Below the pieces are notes generated by a model. The model saw only the letters and a list, made by a program, of their open reading frames with translations. It searched no databases and was not told where the DNA came from. A DNA stretch of 64,000 bases from Streptomyces violaceorubidus (GTDB taxonomy: Bacteria; Actinomycetota; Actinomycetes; Streptomycetales; Streptomycetaceae): assembly GCF_000717995.1 (NCBI RefSeq), contig NZ_JODM01000016.1:1-64000 (forward strand), written 5' to 3'. Numbering within the stretch: position 1 is the stretch's first letter; each line of letters begins with the position of its first letter. The position numbers and the translations under genes were made by a program. Positions 16,849 through 25,079 of this stretch are shown here, piece by piece.

Positions 16849-17139
16849 CACGCCGCGCGGCAGCCTGTCATCTCCGCTCCGCCGCGTCGCCGCCCACCGC
16901 ACCTCCGCAGGGCCCCCAGGTCTCCAGCGGTCCTTCGGCCCTTCGCCGCCCCGTCGGCCGCCCGCTCGAACTCGGCGCCCGTGTCCCGGCCCTCCGGCCG
17001 CTCCGGCACGACGTCCAGCGCCTCGAAGTTCGGCCCCGCCACGGCCCCCGGCCGGGAACAGCCGCCCGCCCGGCCGACGTTGTGCTCAGCATCCGTACCC
17101 GCACCGCATCCGCATCCGCATCCGCCGGAGGAGACCGCC
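16849..17139. other. intergenic stretch, possible decayed ORF and short tandem repeat
   Basis: No convincing gene. On the minus strand a frame reads P-N-F-E-A-L-D-V-V-P-E-R-P and G-A-E-F-E-R-A-A-D-G-A-A-K, which looks protein-like but has no start or ribosome site, so it could be a decayed coding remnant. Three copies of CGCATC (17105-17122) sit directly before the ribosome site of the gene at 17140. Confidence 0.3.
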
Positions 17140-17565
17140 GTGGCCCTGACCCGCGAAGAGCGTGAGACGTTCCTGGCCGAGCCGCACACCGCCGCGCTCG
17201 CGGTGGACGCGGGGGCGGGCCGCGCCCCGCTGACGGTGCCGATCTGGTACCAGTACGCGCCCGGCGGCGAGGTGTGGATCATGACGGGCCTGGACAGCCG
17301 CGAGAACGAACTGATCAGCAAGGCGGGCCGGTTCTCGCTGATGGTCGACCGGCTGGAGCCCACCATCCGCTACGTGTCGGTGGAGGGGCCGGTCGTCGAG
17401 ACGGTCACCGCGACGGAGGAGCACCTGCGGGAGATGACCGCGCGCTACCTCCCGGCCGAGAAGGTCGAGGGCTACGTCGCCTTCGCCACGGCGAACCACG
17501 GCGAGCAGGTCGTCGTCCGGATGCGCCCCGAGCGCTGGGTCTCCTCCGACCTCGGCTCCGTGTGA
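17140..17565 (+). CDS. pyridoxamine 5'-phosphate oxidase-fold protein (FMN or F420)
   Basis: A 141-residue split-barrel protein of the PPOX class. Features: an N-terminal helix with T-R-E-E-R-E-T-F-L, then a strand A-P-L-T-V-P-I-W-Y-Q-Y and V-W-I-M-T-G, the usual cofactor-binding pair, and later R-Y-V-S-V-E-G-P-V. Members bind FMN or F420, often as reductases or haem-related proteins rather than true PNP oxidases. The GTG at 17140 has GGAGGAG nine bases upstream; the frame is open to the left without coding signs. It is followed after 35 bases by another PPOX-type gene. Confidence 0.8.
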   Translation: MALTREERETFLAEPHTAALAVDAGAGRAPLTVPIWYQYAPGGEVWIMTGLDSRENELISKAGRFSLMVDRLEPTIRYVSVEGPVVETVTATEEHLREMTARYLPAEKVEGYVAFATANHGEQVVVRMRPERWVSSDLGSV

Positions 17566-17600
17566 GCGGCGGGCACCGCCGACCGGACGACAATCGGGGC

Positions 17601-18269
17601 ATGGAAACCGATCTCCCCGAACTGCTGAGGTCGCTGCGGGTGTGGGACCCCGCGGTCAGCGAACTGCCGCCCCTCGACCCGGCCGACGCCCCCGGCGACC
17701 CGCTGGAGCTGTTCACCCGGTGGTTCGCCGAGGCGGTCGCGGCCGGCGAGCGCGAGCCGCACACGGTGTCGCTGGCGACCTCGGACGCCGAGGGCCTGCC
17801 GGACGTGCGCGTCGTGATGCTGCACGGCGCCGACGCGGACGGCTGGGCCTTCGCCACCCACGCCGACAGCCGCAAGGGCCGCCACCTCGCCGCCCGCCCG
17901 TACGCCGCCCTCGCCTTCTACTGGCCGGTGCTGGGCCGCCAGGTACGGCTGCGCGGACCGGTGGCCCTCGCCCCGGCCGAGGAGGCGCGGGCCGATCTGC
18001 ACGCGCGCTCGACCGGCGCGCTGGCCGCCGCGCTCACCGGCCGGCAGAGCGCGGAGCTGGCCTCGACGGACGAGCTGGCCCGCGCCTCGGAGGCCGCCTG
18101 GGAACGGGCCGAGCGGGAACCGGACGCCCCGGTGGCGTCCTGGACGCTGTACCGGCTGCGCCCCGCCGAGGTGGAGTTCTTCCAGGGTGAGGCCCGTCGG
18201 CGGCACGTACGACTGGCCTACCGGCGCGCGCAGGACGGGGGTTGGGACCGGCGGCTGCTGTGGCCGTGA
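17601..18269 (+). CDS. PdxH-like pyridoxal 5'-phosphate synthase family protein
   Basis: A 222-residue flavoprotein resembling pyridoxamine phosphate oxidase over its full length: L-F-x-R-W-F-A-E-A near residue 35, P-D-V-R-V-V-M-L-H, then H-A-D-S-R-K-G-R-H-L-A and the C-terminal W-x-L-Y-R-L-R-P-x-E-V-E-F-F-Q-G with R-R-L-L-W-P at the end. The canonical PdxH of this window is encoded at 49058, so this is a paralog that may use another amine or alcohol substrate. Probably cotranscribed with the upstream PPOX gene. Confidence 0.8.
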   Translation: METDLPELLRSLRVWDPAVSELPPLDPADAPGDPLELFTRWFAEAVAAGEREPHTVSLATSDAEGLPDVRVVMLHGADADGWAFATHADSRKGRHLAARPYAALAFYWPVLGRQVRLRGPVALAPAEEARADLHARSTGALAAALTGRQSAELASTDELARASEAAWERAEREPDAPVASWTLYRLRPAEVEFFQGEARRRHVRLAYRRAQDGGWDRRLLWP

Positions 18270-18279
18270 ACCGCGGCGC

Positions 18280-18897
18280 TCACCGCGCCTCGGGCGGTGC
18301 CGGCTCCTCGTCCGTCGCCAGCCGGGCGTGCAGATGGACGTCCCGGAACGCGTCGTGCCGACCCGCCTCGAACATCGCCTCGCGCAGGATGCCCTCGGCG
18401 CGGTAGCCGCTCCGCTCGGCGACCCGGCAGGAGACCTCGTGCCCCACGGCGTGGCCCAGCTCCAGGCGGTGCAGGCCGAGTTCGGCGTAGGACCAGCGGG
18501 AGGCGAGGAGCAGGGCCCGGGTGGCGACGCCCCGGCCCCGGGCCTCGGGCAGCACCCAGTAGCCGACCCGGGCCACCTTCATCCGCCGGCTGATCTCGTT
18601 CAGGCCGACGTGCCCCAGCGTCGTACCGCTCTCGTCGTCCGTGATCCGGAACGACGCCGACCTGCCGTCCGCCGCGTCCCGCGCCCGTCCGCGCAGCGAC
18701 TCGCGGGCCCCGGCGAGGTCGGTCCACAGCTTGAGCGGCGTGTTCCAGCGCTGGAACTCGGGGTCCAGGCAGCCGCGCAGCCAGGTCTCCGCGTCGGCGT
18801 CGGAGGCGGCGTCCCAGGGGAGCAGGCGCAGTCCGTGCCCGCGGGGCGCGTGGTGGGCGAGGGAGGGATCGAGGGTGTACATGCGTGTGTGGCCCAT
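18280..18897 (-). CDS. GNAT family N-acetyltransferase (RimJ/RimL-like)
   Basis: A 205-residue acetyltransferase. The acetyl-CoA loop is visible as V-L-P-E-A-R-G-R-G-V-A-T-R-A (about residues 122-135), followed by L-G-L-H-R-L-E-L and the late helix E-R-S-G-Y-R-A-E-G-I-L-R-E, which is typical of ribosomal-protein or small-molecule acetyltransferases of the RimJ/RimL group. The ATG at 18882 (M-Y-T-L-D-P) is an equally likely start because neither has a good ribosome site. Convergent with the PdxH-like gene. Confidence 0.85.
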   Translation of the reverse strand: MGHTRMYTLDPSLAHHAPRGHGLRLLPWDAASDADAETWLRGCLDPEFQRWNTPLKLWTDLAGARESLRGRARDAADGRSASFRITDDESGTTLGHVGLNEISRRMKVARVGYWVLPEARGRGVATRALLLASRWSYAELGLHRLELGHAVGHEVSCRVAERSGYRAEGILREAMFEAGRHDAFRDVHLHARLATDEEPAPPEAR

Positions 18898-18996
18898 CCG
18901 GCCATTGAAGCCGACCGGCCCCGGCCGTGACCGATCCGCAACCGATTCCGGTCTTGACCGCAACCCATCAACCGGGGGCGCGATTACGCTCGCCGC

Positions 18997-20202
18997 ATGG
19001 CCGACTCCACCGCGTCCGCTGAACCGCAGCGGCCCGCTCACCCCGCGGGCCGACCCGTGTACGTCATAGGCGCCGGTCCCGGCGGTCTCGCCGTCGCCCA
19101 CGCGCTGCGCGCCCGCGGTCTGCGGGCCGTCGTCCTGGAACGGGCCGACCACGTCGGATCCTCCTGGCGGCGCCACTACGACCGGCTGCGGCTGCACACC
19201 ACCCGCCGCCTCTCCTCGCTCCCCGGCCTGCCGATGCCGCGCCGCTTCGGCCGGTGGGTGGCCCGGGACGACGTGGTGCGGTACCTGGAGAAGTACGCCG
19301 AGCACCACCAGCTGGAGATCGTCACCGGCGTCGAGGTCTTCCGCGTCGAGCGCACGCCCGACGGGACCGGCTGGCTGCTGCACGCCGCCGGGGGACGGGA
19401 GCTGACCGGCGCCGCGGTGGTGGTCGCCACCGGCCACAACCACACCCCGCGCGTGCCCGACTGGCCCGGCCGGGACACGTACACCGGCGAGTTCCGGCAC
19501 GCCGCCGAGTACCGCACCCCGGCCCCCTACGCCGGCCGGGACGTCCTGGTGGTCGGGGTGGGCAACACCGGCGCCGAGATCGCCGTGGACCTGGTGGAGG
19601 GCGGGGCGGCCCGGGTCCGGCTCGCCGTCCGCACGGCGCCGCACATCGTCCGCCGCTCGACCGCCGGGTGGGCCGCCCAGTACACCGGCGTCCTGTGCCG
19701 GCGGCTGCCGGTCGCGCTGGTGGACCGGCTGGCCCGGCCGCTGGCCCGGATCAGCGTGCCCGACCTGTCGGCGCAGGGTCTGCCGCGCCCCGGTACCGGG
19801 CTCTACAGCCGGGTGGCCGAGGGTGCCCTCCCCGTGCAGGACGTGGGCCTGATCGACGCGGTGCGCTCCGGCCGGGTGGAGGTCGTCGCCGCGATGGACG
19901 GGTTCGAGGACGGCAAGGTCCTGCTGGCCGACGGCACCCGCATCGCCCCGGACGCGGTGATCGCGGCCACGGGGTACCGGCGGGGCCTGGAGGGGCTGGT
20001 CGGGCACCTCGGGGTCCTCGACGGCACCGGGCGCCCGGTCGCCCACGGACGCCGCACCCCGGCCGGCGCCCCGGGCCTGTACTTCACCGGGTTCACCAAC
20101 CCGATCAGCGGCATGCTGCGCGAGCTGGCGATCGACGCGGAGCGGATCGCCGGGGCGGTGGCGAAGCGGGAGGCGGGGACGGTGTCGCGGCTGCCGGGCT
20201 AG
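18997..20202 (+). CDS. FAD-dependent monooxygenase-like oxidoreductase
   Basis: A 401-residue flavoprotein of the flavin-containing monooxygenase type. It has an FAD-binding Rossmann motif G-A-G-P-G-G (about residue 27), an NADPH-binding motif G-V-G-N-T-G (about residue 187), and between them G-E-F-R-H-A-A-E-Y, which fits the FMO/Baeyer-Villiger fingerprint (F-x-G-x-x-x-H-x-x-x-Y) in relaxed form. V-V-A-T-G-H-N precedes it. The substrate is not predictable. It is divergent from the GNAT gene, and its 3' end overlaps the stop of the convergent damaged gene by four bases. Confidence 0.85.
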   Translation: MADSTASAEPQRPAHPAGRPVYVIGAGPGGLAVAHALRARGLRAVVLERADHVGSSWRRHYDRLRLHTTRRLSSLPGLPMPRRFGRWVARDDVVRYLEKYAEHHQLEIVTGVEVFRVERTPDGTGWLLHAAGGRELTGAAVVVATGHNHTPRVPDWPGRDTYTGEFRHAAEYRTPAPYAGRDVLVVGVGNTGAEIAVDLVEGGAARVRLAVRTAPHIVRRSTAGWAAQYTGVLCRRLPVALVDRLARPLARISVPDLSAQGLPRPGTGLYSRVAEGALPVQDVGLIDAVRSGRVEVVAAMDGFEDGKVLLADGTRIAPDAVIAATGYRRGLEGLVGHLGVLDGTGRPVAHGRRTPAGAPGLYFTGFTNPISGMLRELAIDAERIAGAVAKREAGTVSRLPG

Positions 20203-21084
20203 TCCCGGGTGAGGATGCGCAGGTCACCGGCGTCCGGGTCGCCGAGGAGCACGAAAAGTTCGGGGTCCTGTTCGGTGCCGCCGATCGTCCAGTCCGACTC
20301 CCGCCCGCAGTCGCCGTCCAGGTGGACGAGGACCGTCGCGATACCGGTCGTCCTCTCCCGCCCGTACGAGGGCCCACGTGCCGAGCCCGTCGCACGCCGT
20401 CCCCCCGCCGATCGCTCCTGACGAGACCGGCATCCGGCTCGCCTCCGCCGTACCGTCCGGGCGCAGCGTGAGCACGGCCCCCTCCGCACCGCGCCAGGAG
20501 CCGGCGAGCTGCCCGGCGGAGAGTCGGGGAGGGGTGTAGTCGTCGATCAGGGCGAGGCCGGCCAGGCCGGTCAGGACGGCCAGGACCACGCCGGCGCCGG
20601 CCGAACGCCACCAGATGCCCCGCTCCCACCGCCGCCCGCGCAGGTACGCCAGCCCGAGGACGGGCAGTACCCCGATGCCGGTGAGCCAGGCGGCGGTCTC
20701 CACGAGGGGTGCGCCCCACCAGGTCCGGGCCGCCACCGCCGCGCCCGCGCCGAGCGACACGGACGCCGCCAAGTGCCAGATCCACTCGGGCCCCCGCCAG
20801 TGCGGTGGTCGCAGGCGGGCCAGGACGGCGGTCGGCATGATGTGCAGCGTGGCATGCACCAGGCCGAGGCAGGGCACGACCACCGGCGCCGTCACCAGGA
20901 GGCACGCGACCCCCAGCGCGCCGCCGTACGCGCCGTAGTCGTCCGCGCTCGACGCGAGGATGAACGCCCACAGCCCGACGGCCGGAAACTGCGCCGCGCA
21001 CAGCGCCGCGGCCCGGCTCCACTCCTCGGACGACCACGTCGGGCGCCCGCGCCCGGCGGGCCCGGGCCCTGTCTCCCACCCCAT
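20199..21084 (-). pseudogene. multi-TM membrane protein, frameshifted near its 3' end
   Basis: From the ATG at 21084 one frame reads through about five hydrophobic segments and a soluble tail with W-R-G-A-E-G-A-V-L-T-L-R-P-D-G-T, ending C-D-G-L-G-T-W-A-L. After that the frame turns into arginine-rich nonsense and stops near 20224. A neighbouring frame continues sensibly as G-I-A-T-V-L-V-H-L-D-G-D-C-G and D-P-E-L-F-V-L-L-G-D and stops at 20199. The break is therefore around 20340-20375: one base gained or lost, by mutation or sequencing error. Family not recognised; many Streptomyces membrane proteins have this tail domain. Confidence 0.7.
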
Positions 21085-21104
21085 GCCCGCACCCTACGAC
21101 CAGC

Positions 21105-21236
21105 TCATGACACCGCTGCCACCGGAGCCGGGCGCCGACGGATCACCAGGGCCATCAGCGCCGCCGCCGCGCACAGGGCGCCGGAGGCGATCCACACCAC
21201 GTCGTAGGAGCCGAAGCGGTCGCGGGCCACGCCTCT
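21105..21236 (-). pseudogene. MFS transporter, C-terminal fragment
   Basis: The minus strand reads G-V-A-R-D-R-F-G-S-Y-D-V-V-W, then I-A-S-G-A-L-C-A-A-A-A-L and a basic tail R-R-R-P-A-P, stopping with TGA at 21107-21105. This is the last transmembrane helix and tail of a major facilitator transporter. Coding resemblance ends abruptly at about 21236, where foreign-looking DNA begins. The matching N-terminal piece is at 25986-26072 on the same strand, so the two are remnants of one gene. Confidence 0.75.
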
Positions 21237-21532
21237 ACGACAGTGCGGCCCCGCAGGGGCCGACAGGAGCAAGCCCAAGGGGAGCGCTGCCGCGCCCCAC
21301 AGGCAAGGACGTAAGGCTTCGTTCTGTGCACTCCTTCGCCGTCACCAAGGAGGCAGCACAAGCCTTCAACCAGGCCCTACGCCGCAGTCGGCCTGGTGTA
21401 CCCGCCCCCCTGAAAGGGCCTGAAACCGTGGCAGGATTTGAGCCGGTAAGACCCGGCGGTGCGCCACGACGTGCTCAGGGGGTCATACCCCACCCATTCT
21501 CCGCCGACCGATACGCCCCTCGGAGGAAAGGC
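21237..21532. other. left end of the element, no clear gene
   Basis: About 300 bases between the transporter scar and the membrane protein gene. The frame of the downstream gene is open throughout (reading S-F-A-V-T-K-E-A-A-Q-A-F-N-Q-A-L), so a longer protein starting at a GTG near 21328 cannot be excluded. Without a ribosome site there, and with a very good one at 21522, it is treated as leader or element end. Confidence 0.35.
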
Positions 21533-22930
21533 GTGGCCCCTGTGGTTGCCGTCGGCAAGATGGTCCACGTGCCTGTAGCCATGCCACCTGCCCTCGCCCT
21601 CGTGCGTAGCCTCCTGTTCCTGCTGGGCTGCGCGGTCCTGCTCTTCGCGTTCTCCTACGTCCCCTTCCAGCGATGGCTGTTGCGCTGGGTGCGGATTCCG
21701 ATACGACGTTGGTTACGCCGCACGAGGGTTGCGATACGGGCCCGCCACGACGACCTCGTCAGCACGCTCATGGGCCGCATGATCAGCCAGGTCGCCCCCG
21801 TCATCGCCGAAACTCTCCCGGACAGCGGCCTGCGGTCACGCCCCCTCATCGCGGAAGCCGCCTTCAAGTGGTGGCGAGCCGCCCTGTGGGCCATCCCAGC
21901 CCGGGCGCTCGGTCTCCTGATCCTCGTCTACTGCACGGCGAACCTTGAAGCGATCGTCGACTTCATCCGCAACCCGCCGAAGTACGACGATGACCTGCCA
22001 CGCGATGCCACCAGCGGCTCCGGGCACAGCCACAGGCCAGACGCTCCGCCGCCAGACCCTCTGAGCGCACTCTTCAGAGGCATGAAGGACGCCACCGCAT
22101 GGATCATTCACAAAGTGACGGACGGAGTGTCTGCTATCGAACAACTCTGGTCCCTTGCCCCCTCCTGGGGGATCTTCACGCCGCTGACCTACCTCGTATT
22201 GATCCTCACGATCCTCCTGGCACTCAAGGCGCTCTACCCGTTCGCAATCGCCGTGACGAACGGGGCACGACAGATCCCGCCGGAGAACTCAGGTCGACAG
22301 CGCCCACCACGTCGCGCCCGGCATCCCGCCACCGTCGATGACGAGGCCCGCTACAGGCCCGTTGTGGTGCTACTGCTCACCGCCGCCGACTGCGCTCGCA
22401 CCTGGCGCGCATGGGGCCAAGGCTCCCCGCTGAACACGCCGCGAGTGTCTGTTCGCCGTGCCGAATACGTCATCCGGAATGCCTGGCGAACCGGAAGCGC
22501 ATACAACTCCTGGTCAGAACGCGCGCGACAGCGTCACGCTCTCAAGACCCACGCCTCAAAGGTGATCGGGGCTCTTCGCACGGTCGAAGCTCGCCAGTAC
22601 ACCGATCCCGACATCGGCATGGTCCTCCAAGAACTGGCCGACATGTTACTCACCATCGCCGAGCGGTACGCGGAAGGGCGCATCGGACAACTCCTGGATG
22701 ACGTCGACACCGTGGAGGCCGCCACCGATTACGAGTGGCTGCGCCTCCTGGGCGTCGGTGCGTTCGGCGTCGGGGCCCTGGTTGCGGCGTCGCTGGTCAA
22801 CCTGCCGGAGGAAGCCAACGGTCTCCTGGTCGGCCTGGCCCTGTTGCTGGCCGGCTCCTGGTTCTTCAGGCACAGGCTGACGCATCCGATGGACCTGATT
22901 GATGTGTTGAGAGGCGCCGACCGAAAGTGA
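21533..22930 (+). CDS. multi-pass membrane protein of unknown function, TTA codons
   Basis: A 465-residue protein with about five hydrophobic segments: near residues 18-41, 117-137, 213-237 and two close together at the C-terminus (about 405-425 and 430-448). A cytoplasmic-looking helical region of about 150 residues, rich in Arg and Ala, lies between the third and fourth. The GTG at 21533 has GGAGGA five bases upstream. Leu codons at 21713-21715 and 22646-22648 are TTA, read by the BldA tRNA, so translation may be developmentally gated. I do not recognise the family. Only membrane protein of the element. Confidence 0.75.
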   Translation: MAPVVAVGKMVHVPVAMPPALALVRSLLFLLGCAVLLFAFSYVPFQRWLLRWVRIPIRRWLRRTRVAIRARHDDLVSTLMGRMISQVAPVIAETLPDSGLRSRPLIAEAAFKWWRAALWAIPARALGLLILVYCTANLEAIVDFIRNPPKYDDDLPRDATSGSGHSHRPDAPPPDPLSALFRGMKDATAWIIHKVTDGVSAIEQLWSLAPSWGIFTPLTYLVLILTILLALKALYPFAIAVTNGARQIPPENSGRQRPPRRARHPATVDDEARYRPVVVLLLTAADCARTWRAWGQGSPLNTPRVSVRRAEYVIRNAWRTGSAYNSWSERARQRHALKTHASKVIGALRTVEARQYTDPDIGMVLQELADMLLTIAERYAEGRIGQLLDDVDTVEAATDYEWLRLLGVGAFGVGALVAASLVNLPEEANGLLVGLALLLAGSWFFRHRLTHPMDLIDVLRGADRK

Positions 22931-22988
22931 CGGATTCGCAAGCTGTCGGCAGGCCGACAGCTGTAGTGAACAGCGATCACGGCAATGG

Positions 22989-23110
22989 GTCTCGTAAACC
23001 AAGGTTTGTGAGACGAGACGACAAGCACCCCCGAAGGGAGCGCAGCGCTGTTCAAAACCCGTCTCGAAACCCCCGCCTCAGGGTTGACGTATGGAGACGA
23101 GTTCTGAGAC
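22989..23110. promoter_or_regulatory. res-like recombination region upstream of resolvase
   Basis: GTCTCGTAAACC (22989-23000) and GGTTTGTGAGAC (23003-23014) form a near-perfect inverted repeat (10 of 12). A second half-site GTCTCGAAAC (23061-23070) and a further pair GGAGACGAG / TCTGAGAC (23094-23110) follow, running into the start of the resolvase gene. Several inverted 12-mers just upstream of a serine resolvase gene is the layout of res sites, which serve both recombination and autorepression. Confidence 0.45.
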
Positions 23111-23705
23111 AGTCCCGGCCGTGACGACGAACACGATCGCAGGCCAGCTCATCGGTTACGCCCGCGTCTCGACCGATGACCAGGAAGCACAGCTCCAGCG
23201 CGACGCACTGACGGCCGCGGGCTGCGCCCGCATCTTCGAGGACAAGGCCAGCGGGAAGAACATCAACCGGCCCGAGCTCACGGCCGCACTGGACTACGCC
23301 AGACCCGGCGACACGCTGTGCGTGTGGAAGCTCGACCGGTTCGCCCGGTCGCTCATCGACCTGGTGACCATGGTCGACAGCCTTCGAGAGCGGGGCATCG
23401 GGTTCAAGGTGCTCACGGGTGCGCTGGCCAACATCGACCCCGGTACGGCCGACGGCCGTCTCATGCTTCAGGTGGTCGCAGCCATGGCGGAGTTTGAGCG
23501 CAGCCTCACCAAGGAGCGCACCCGCGCAGGACTCGACGCAGCCAAGGCGCAGGGGCGTACCGGCGGACGGCCGACCGTAGTCGATGACGACGTACTGACT
23601 GTGGCCCGTGCCCGGAAGGCGAGGGGCGAGAGTGTGAGCGCCATCGCCAAGGCTCTCGGGATCTCCCGTGCCACCTTGTACCGCCACCTCGGAGAGAGCG
23701 CCTGA
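23091..23705 (+). CDS. serine recombinase (Tn3-type resolvase/invertase family)
   Basis: A 204-residue small serine recombinase. Catalytic motif G-Y-A-R-V-S-T-D-D-Q (Ser at about residue 28), the Arg-rich core V-W-K-L-D-R-F-A-R-S-L (about residue 84), the E-helix stretch A-A-M-A-E-F-E-R-S-L-T-K-E-R-T-R-A-G, and a C-terminal helix-turn-helix E-S-V-S-A-I-A-K-A-L-G-I-S-R-A-T-L. The length fits resolvases and invertases, not large phage integrases. A GTG at 23121 is an alternative start. Probably the mobility or multimer-resolution enzyme of the element; it acts on the repeats at 22989-23110 by inference. Confidence 0.92.
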   Translation: METSSETVPAVTTNTIAGQLIGYARVSTDDQEAQLQRDALTAAGCARIFEDKASGKNINRPELTAALDYARPGDTLCVWKLDRFARSLIDLVTMVDSLRERGIGFKVLTGALANIDPGTADGRLMLQVVAAMAEFERSLTKERTRAGLDAAKAQGRTGGRPTVVDDDVLTVARARKARGESVSAIAKALGISRATLYRHLGESA

Positions 23706-23726
23706 GACAGGCGCACAGCCGAGCGG

Positions 23727-24758
23727 TCAGGCCGCCAAGGCGCAGACAAGCATCGTGCCCGCGTACCTGCCCTCGGGCGGGTCGATCAGAGACACGCACA
23801 CGTCAGAGAAGCCGTGCCCCGTCAGAATGCGCGCCCACTCATCCGGGGTGCGGTCGTGCCGCAGTCCGGCTTTGGCAGGCTTGGGCCCCTGGCTGCCTGG
23901 GGGCAAATGCGAGAAGGCCAGGATGCCGCCCGGCGCCATACGCGAGCGGATCAGCGGGAGCAGGGTGTCCGGATCGACGAACCACACGGCACCGAAGATC
24001 GAGAGCACGACATCGAATGTCTCGTCCGTCTCTTTCAGGAACGCCGTCGCCTCCGCCGTACGGAACTCAAGGCCCGGCAAATTGCCCCACCGCTCCCGCG
24101 CGACCGTCTCGCGAGCGGGGGCGATGTCCACTCCTTGACCGGTCGCGCCAAGCGTCACGAGGTGCGCGAGGTTGCCACCGCTCCCCGAGCCGAGTTCCAG
24201 CACCCGGCGTCCGGCCACAGGGCCCAGAACGCTCTCGTTCGGCCCGTGATCGGCGTACTGGGTCCAGTTCAGCCAGGTCGTCTCACCCTTGGCGTTCACG
24301 GTCCTGCGCGGCTTACTCTCCACCGAGTCGGCGTCGATCTCGAACCCGGCCGCCTTGATGGCCTTGATCGTCTGCTCCAGAACGAGCGGGCCGCCGCTCT
24401 TGCGGTCGTGGCCGTCCTGCTTCGCCTTGTCGTCGCTGACGCACTGGACCCCGGCCGTCGTGCCCGGAAGTTCCGGAACGTGGTGGATGTACCGGCCGAA
24501 GTGCCGGCTGGTGAAGTGGTGGTACGGGATCGAGTCGAGCATGAACGAGTGCCATGCCTCGTCCACCTGCTCAGACGGGCCCATGAGAAGATCCGGGTTC
24601 TCGCCGCACGTGACCAGGTAGGCGATGGCCTGTCCGAACTTGGCATCGGCCAGTTCGCGCGTGTTCTCCGGGTTGCGGAGGAGGAGGGCTACTTCCCGCT
24701 CCCACACGTCCGGCGTGACGTACGCCTTCGGGTCGCGGATCACTACTGCCGTGCTCAT
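23727..24758 (-). CDS. SAM methyltransferase with N-terminal glycine-rich-domain-like (DUF1399) module
   Basis: A 343-residue two-domain protein. The N-terminal part carries V-D-E-A-W-H-S-F-M-L-D and F-G-R-Y-I-H-H-V-P (about residues 66-95), the His/Trp pattern of the GRDP/DUF1399 family. The C-terminal part is a class I methyltransferase with motif I V-L-E-L-G-S-G-S-G-G-N (about residue 189), an acidic G-V-D-I-A end of strand two and F-D-V-V-L-S-I-F-G-A motif. The ATG at 24758 overlaps the stop of the small CxCxxC gene as ATGA, with GGAGG nine bases upstream inside it. Substrate unknown; a protein or peptide substrate is possible given the coupling. Convergent with the resolvase. Confidence 0.85.
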   Translation of the reverse strand: MSTAVVIRDPKAYVTPDVWEREVALLLRNPENTRELADAKFGQAIAYLVTCGENPDLLMGPSEQVDEAWHSFMLDSIPYHHFTSRHFGRYIHHVPELPGTTAGVQCVSDDKAKQDGHDRKSGGPLVLEQTIKAIKAAGFEIDADSVESKPRRTVNAKGETTWLNWTQYADHGPNESVLGPVAGRRVLELGSGSGGNLAHLVTLGATGQGVDIAPARETVARERWGNLPGLEFRTAEATAFLKETDETFDVVLSIFGAVWFVDPDTLLPLIRSRMAPGGILAFSHLPPGSQGPKPAKAGLRHDRTPDEWARILTGHGFSDVCVSLIDPPEGRYAGTMLVCALAA

Positions 24759-24958
24759 GCTGGCTTGCCTCCACGTAGGTGGGGTTCCGTGGTGCTCCGG
24801 TCATGTCGCCCACCCCTGCACCTGGGGCACACGCACGGTGGCATCAGGCCAGTAACGGGGGGTCCCCCGCCCTCACCCCCGTACAGGGTTCGTGGCTCGG
24901 CCTGCGTGCCGTCGGCTCTCACCGTGTAAGCGCTGATGCGGATGGACATGGCGTCCAT
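24755..24958 (-). CDS. small protein with PPCVCPRC motif, coupled to methyltransferase
   Basis: A 67-residue protein. The N-terminal third reads M-S-I-R-I-S-A-Y-T-V-R-A-D-G, a beta-hairpin-like start; the middle is Gly/Pro-rich; then P-P-C-V-C-P-R-C (two interlocked Cys spacings, CxCxxC) and a basic His/Arg tail. The stop overlaps the methyltransferase ATG, so both are translated together. The ATG at 24949 is an alternative start. It could be a zinc-binding adaptor, or a substrate of the methyltransferase; neither is shown by the sequence. I have the impression that similar PPCxCPRC small proteins occur in other Streptomyces accessory regions. Confidence 0.55.
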   Translation of the reverse strand: MDAMSIRISAYTVRADGTQAEPRTLYGGEGGGPPVTGLMPPCVCPRCRGGRHDRSTTEPHLRGGKPA

Positions 24959-24984
24959 GTTCCGGACCAGTCATGACCATTGCG

Positions 24985-25050
24985 GCGACGTTCAGGGCGT
25001 CCCTTGGGCGTCATGTCGGCGTCACCCCGAGGGCGTCAAACCGGTGTCAT
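24985..25050. repeat. iteron-like GGCGTCA array between divergent genes
   Basis: GGCGTC starts at 24997, 25008, 25019 and 25033, and GGTGTC at 25044: spacings of 11, 11, 14 and 11 bases, so most copies lie on the same DNA face. Four of the five continue with A (GGYGTCA). A weaker GGCGAC starts at 24985. The array lies 30 bases before the XRE regulator gene and 30-90 bases upstream of the divergent small-protein/methyltransferase pair, the expected place for an autoregulatory operator. Confidence 0.65.
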
Positions 25051-25079
25051 TGGAGGCATGACGTGGCTACGCTCGGATC

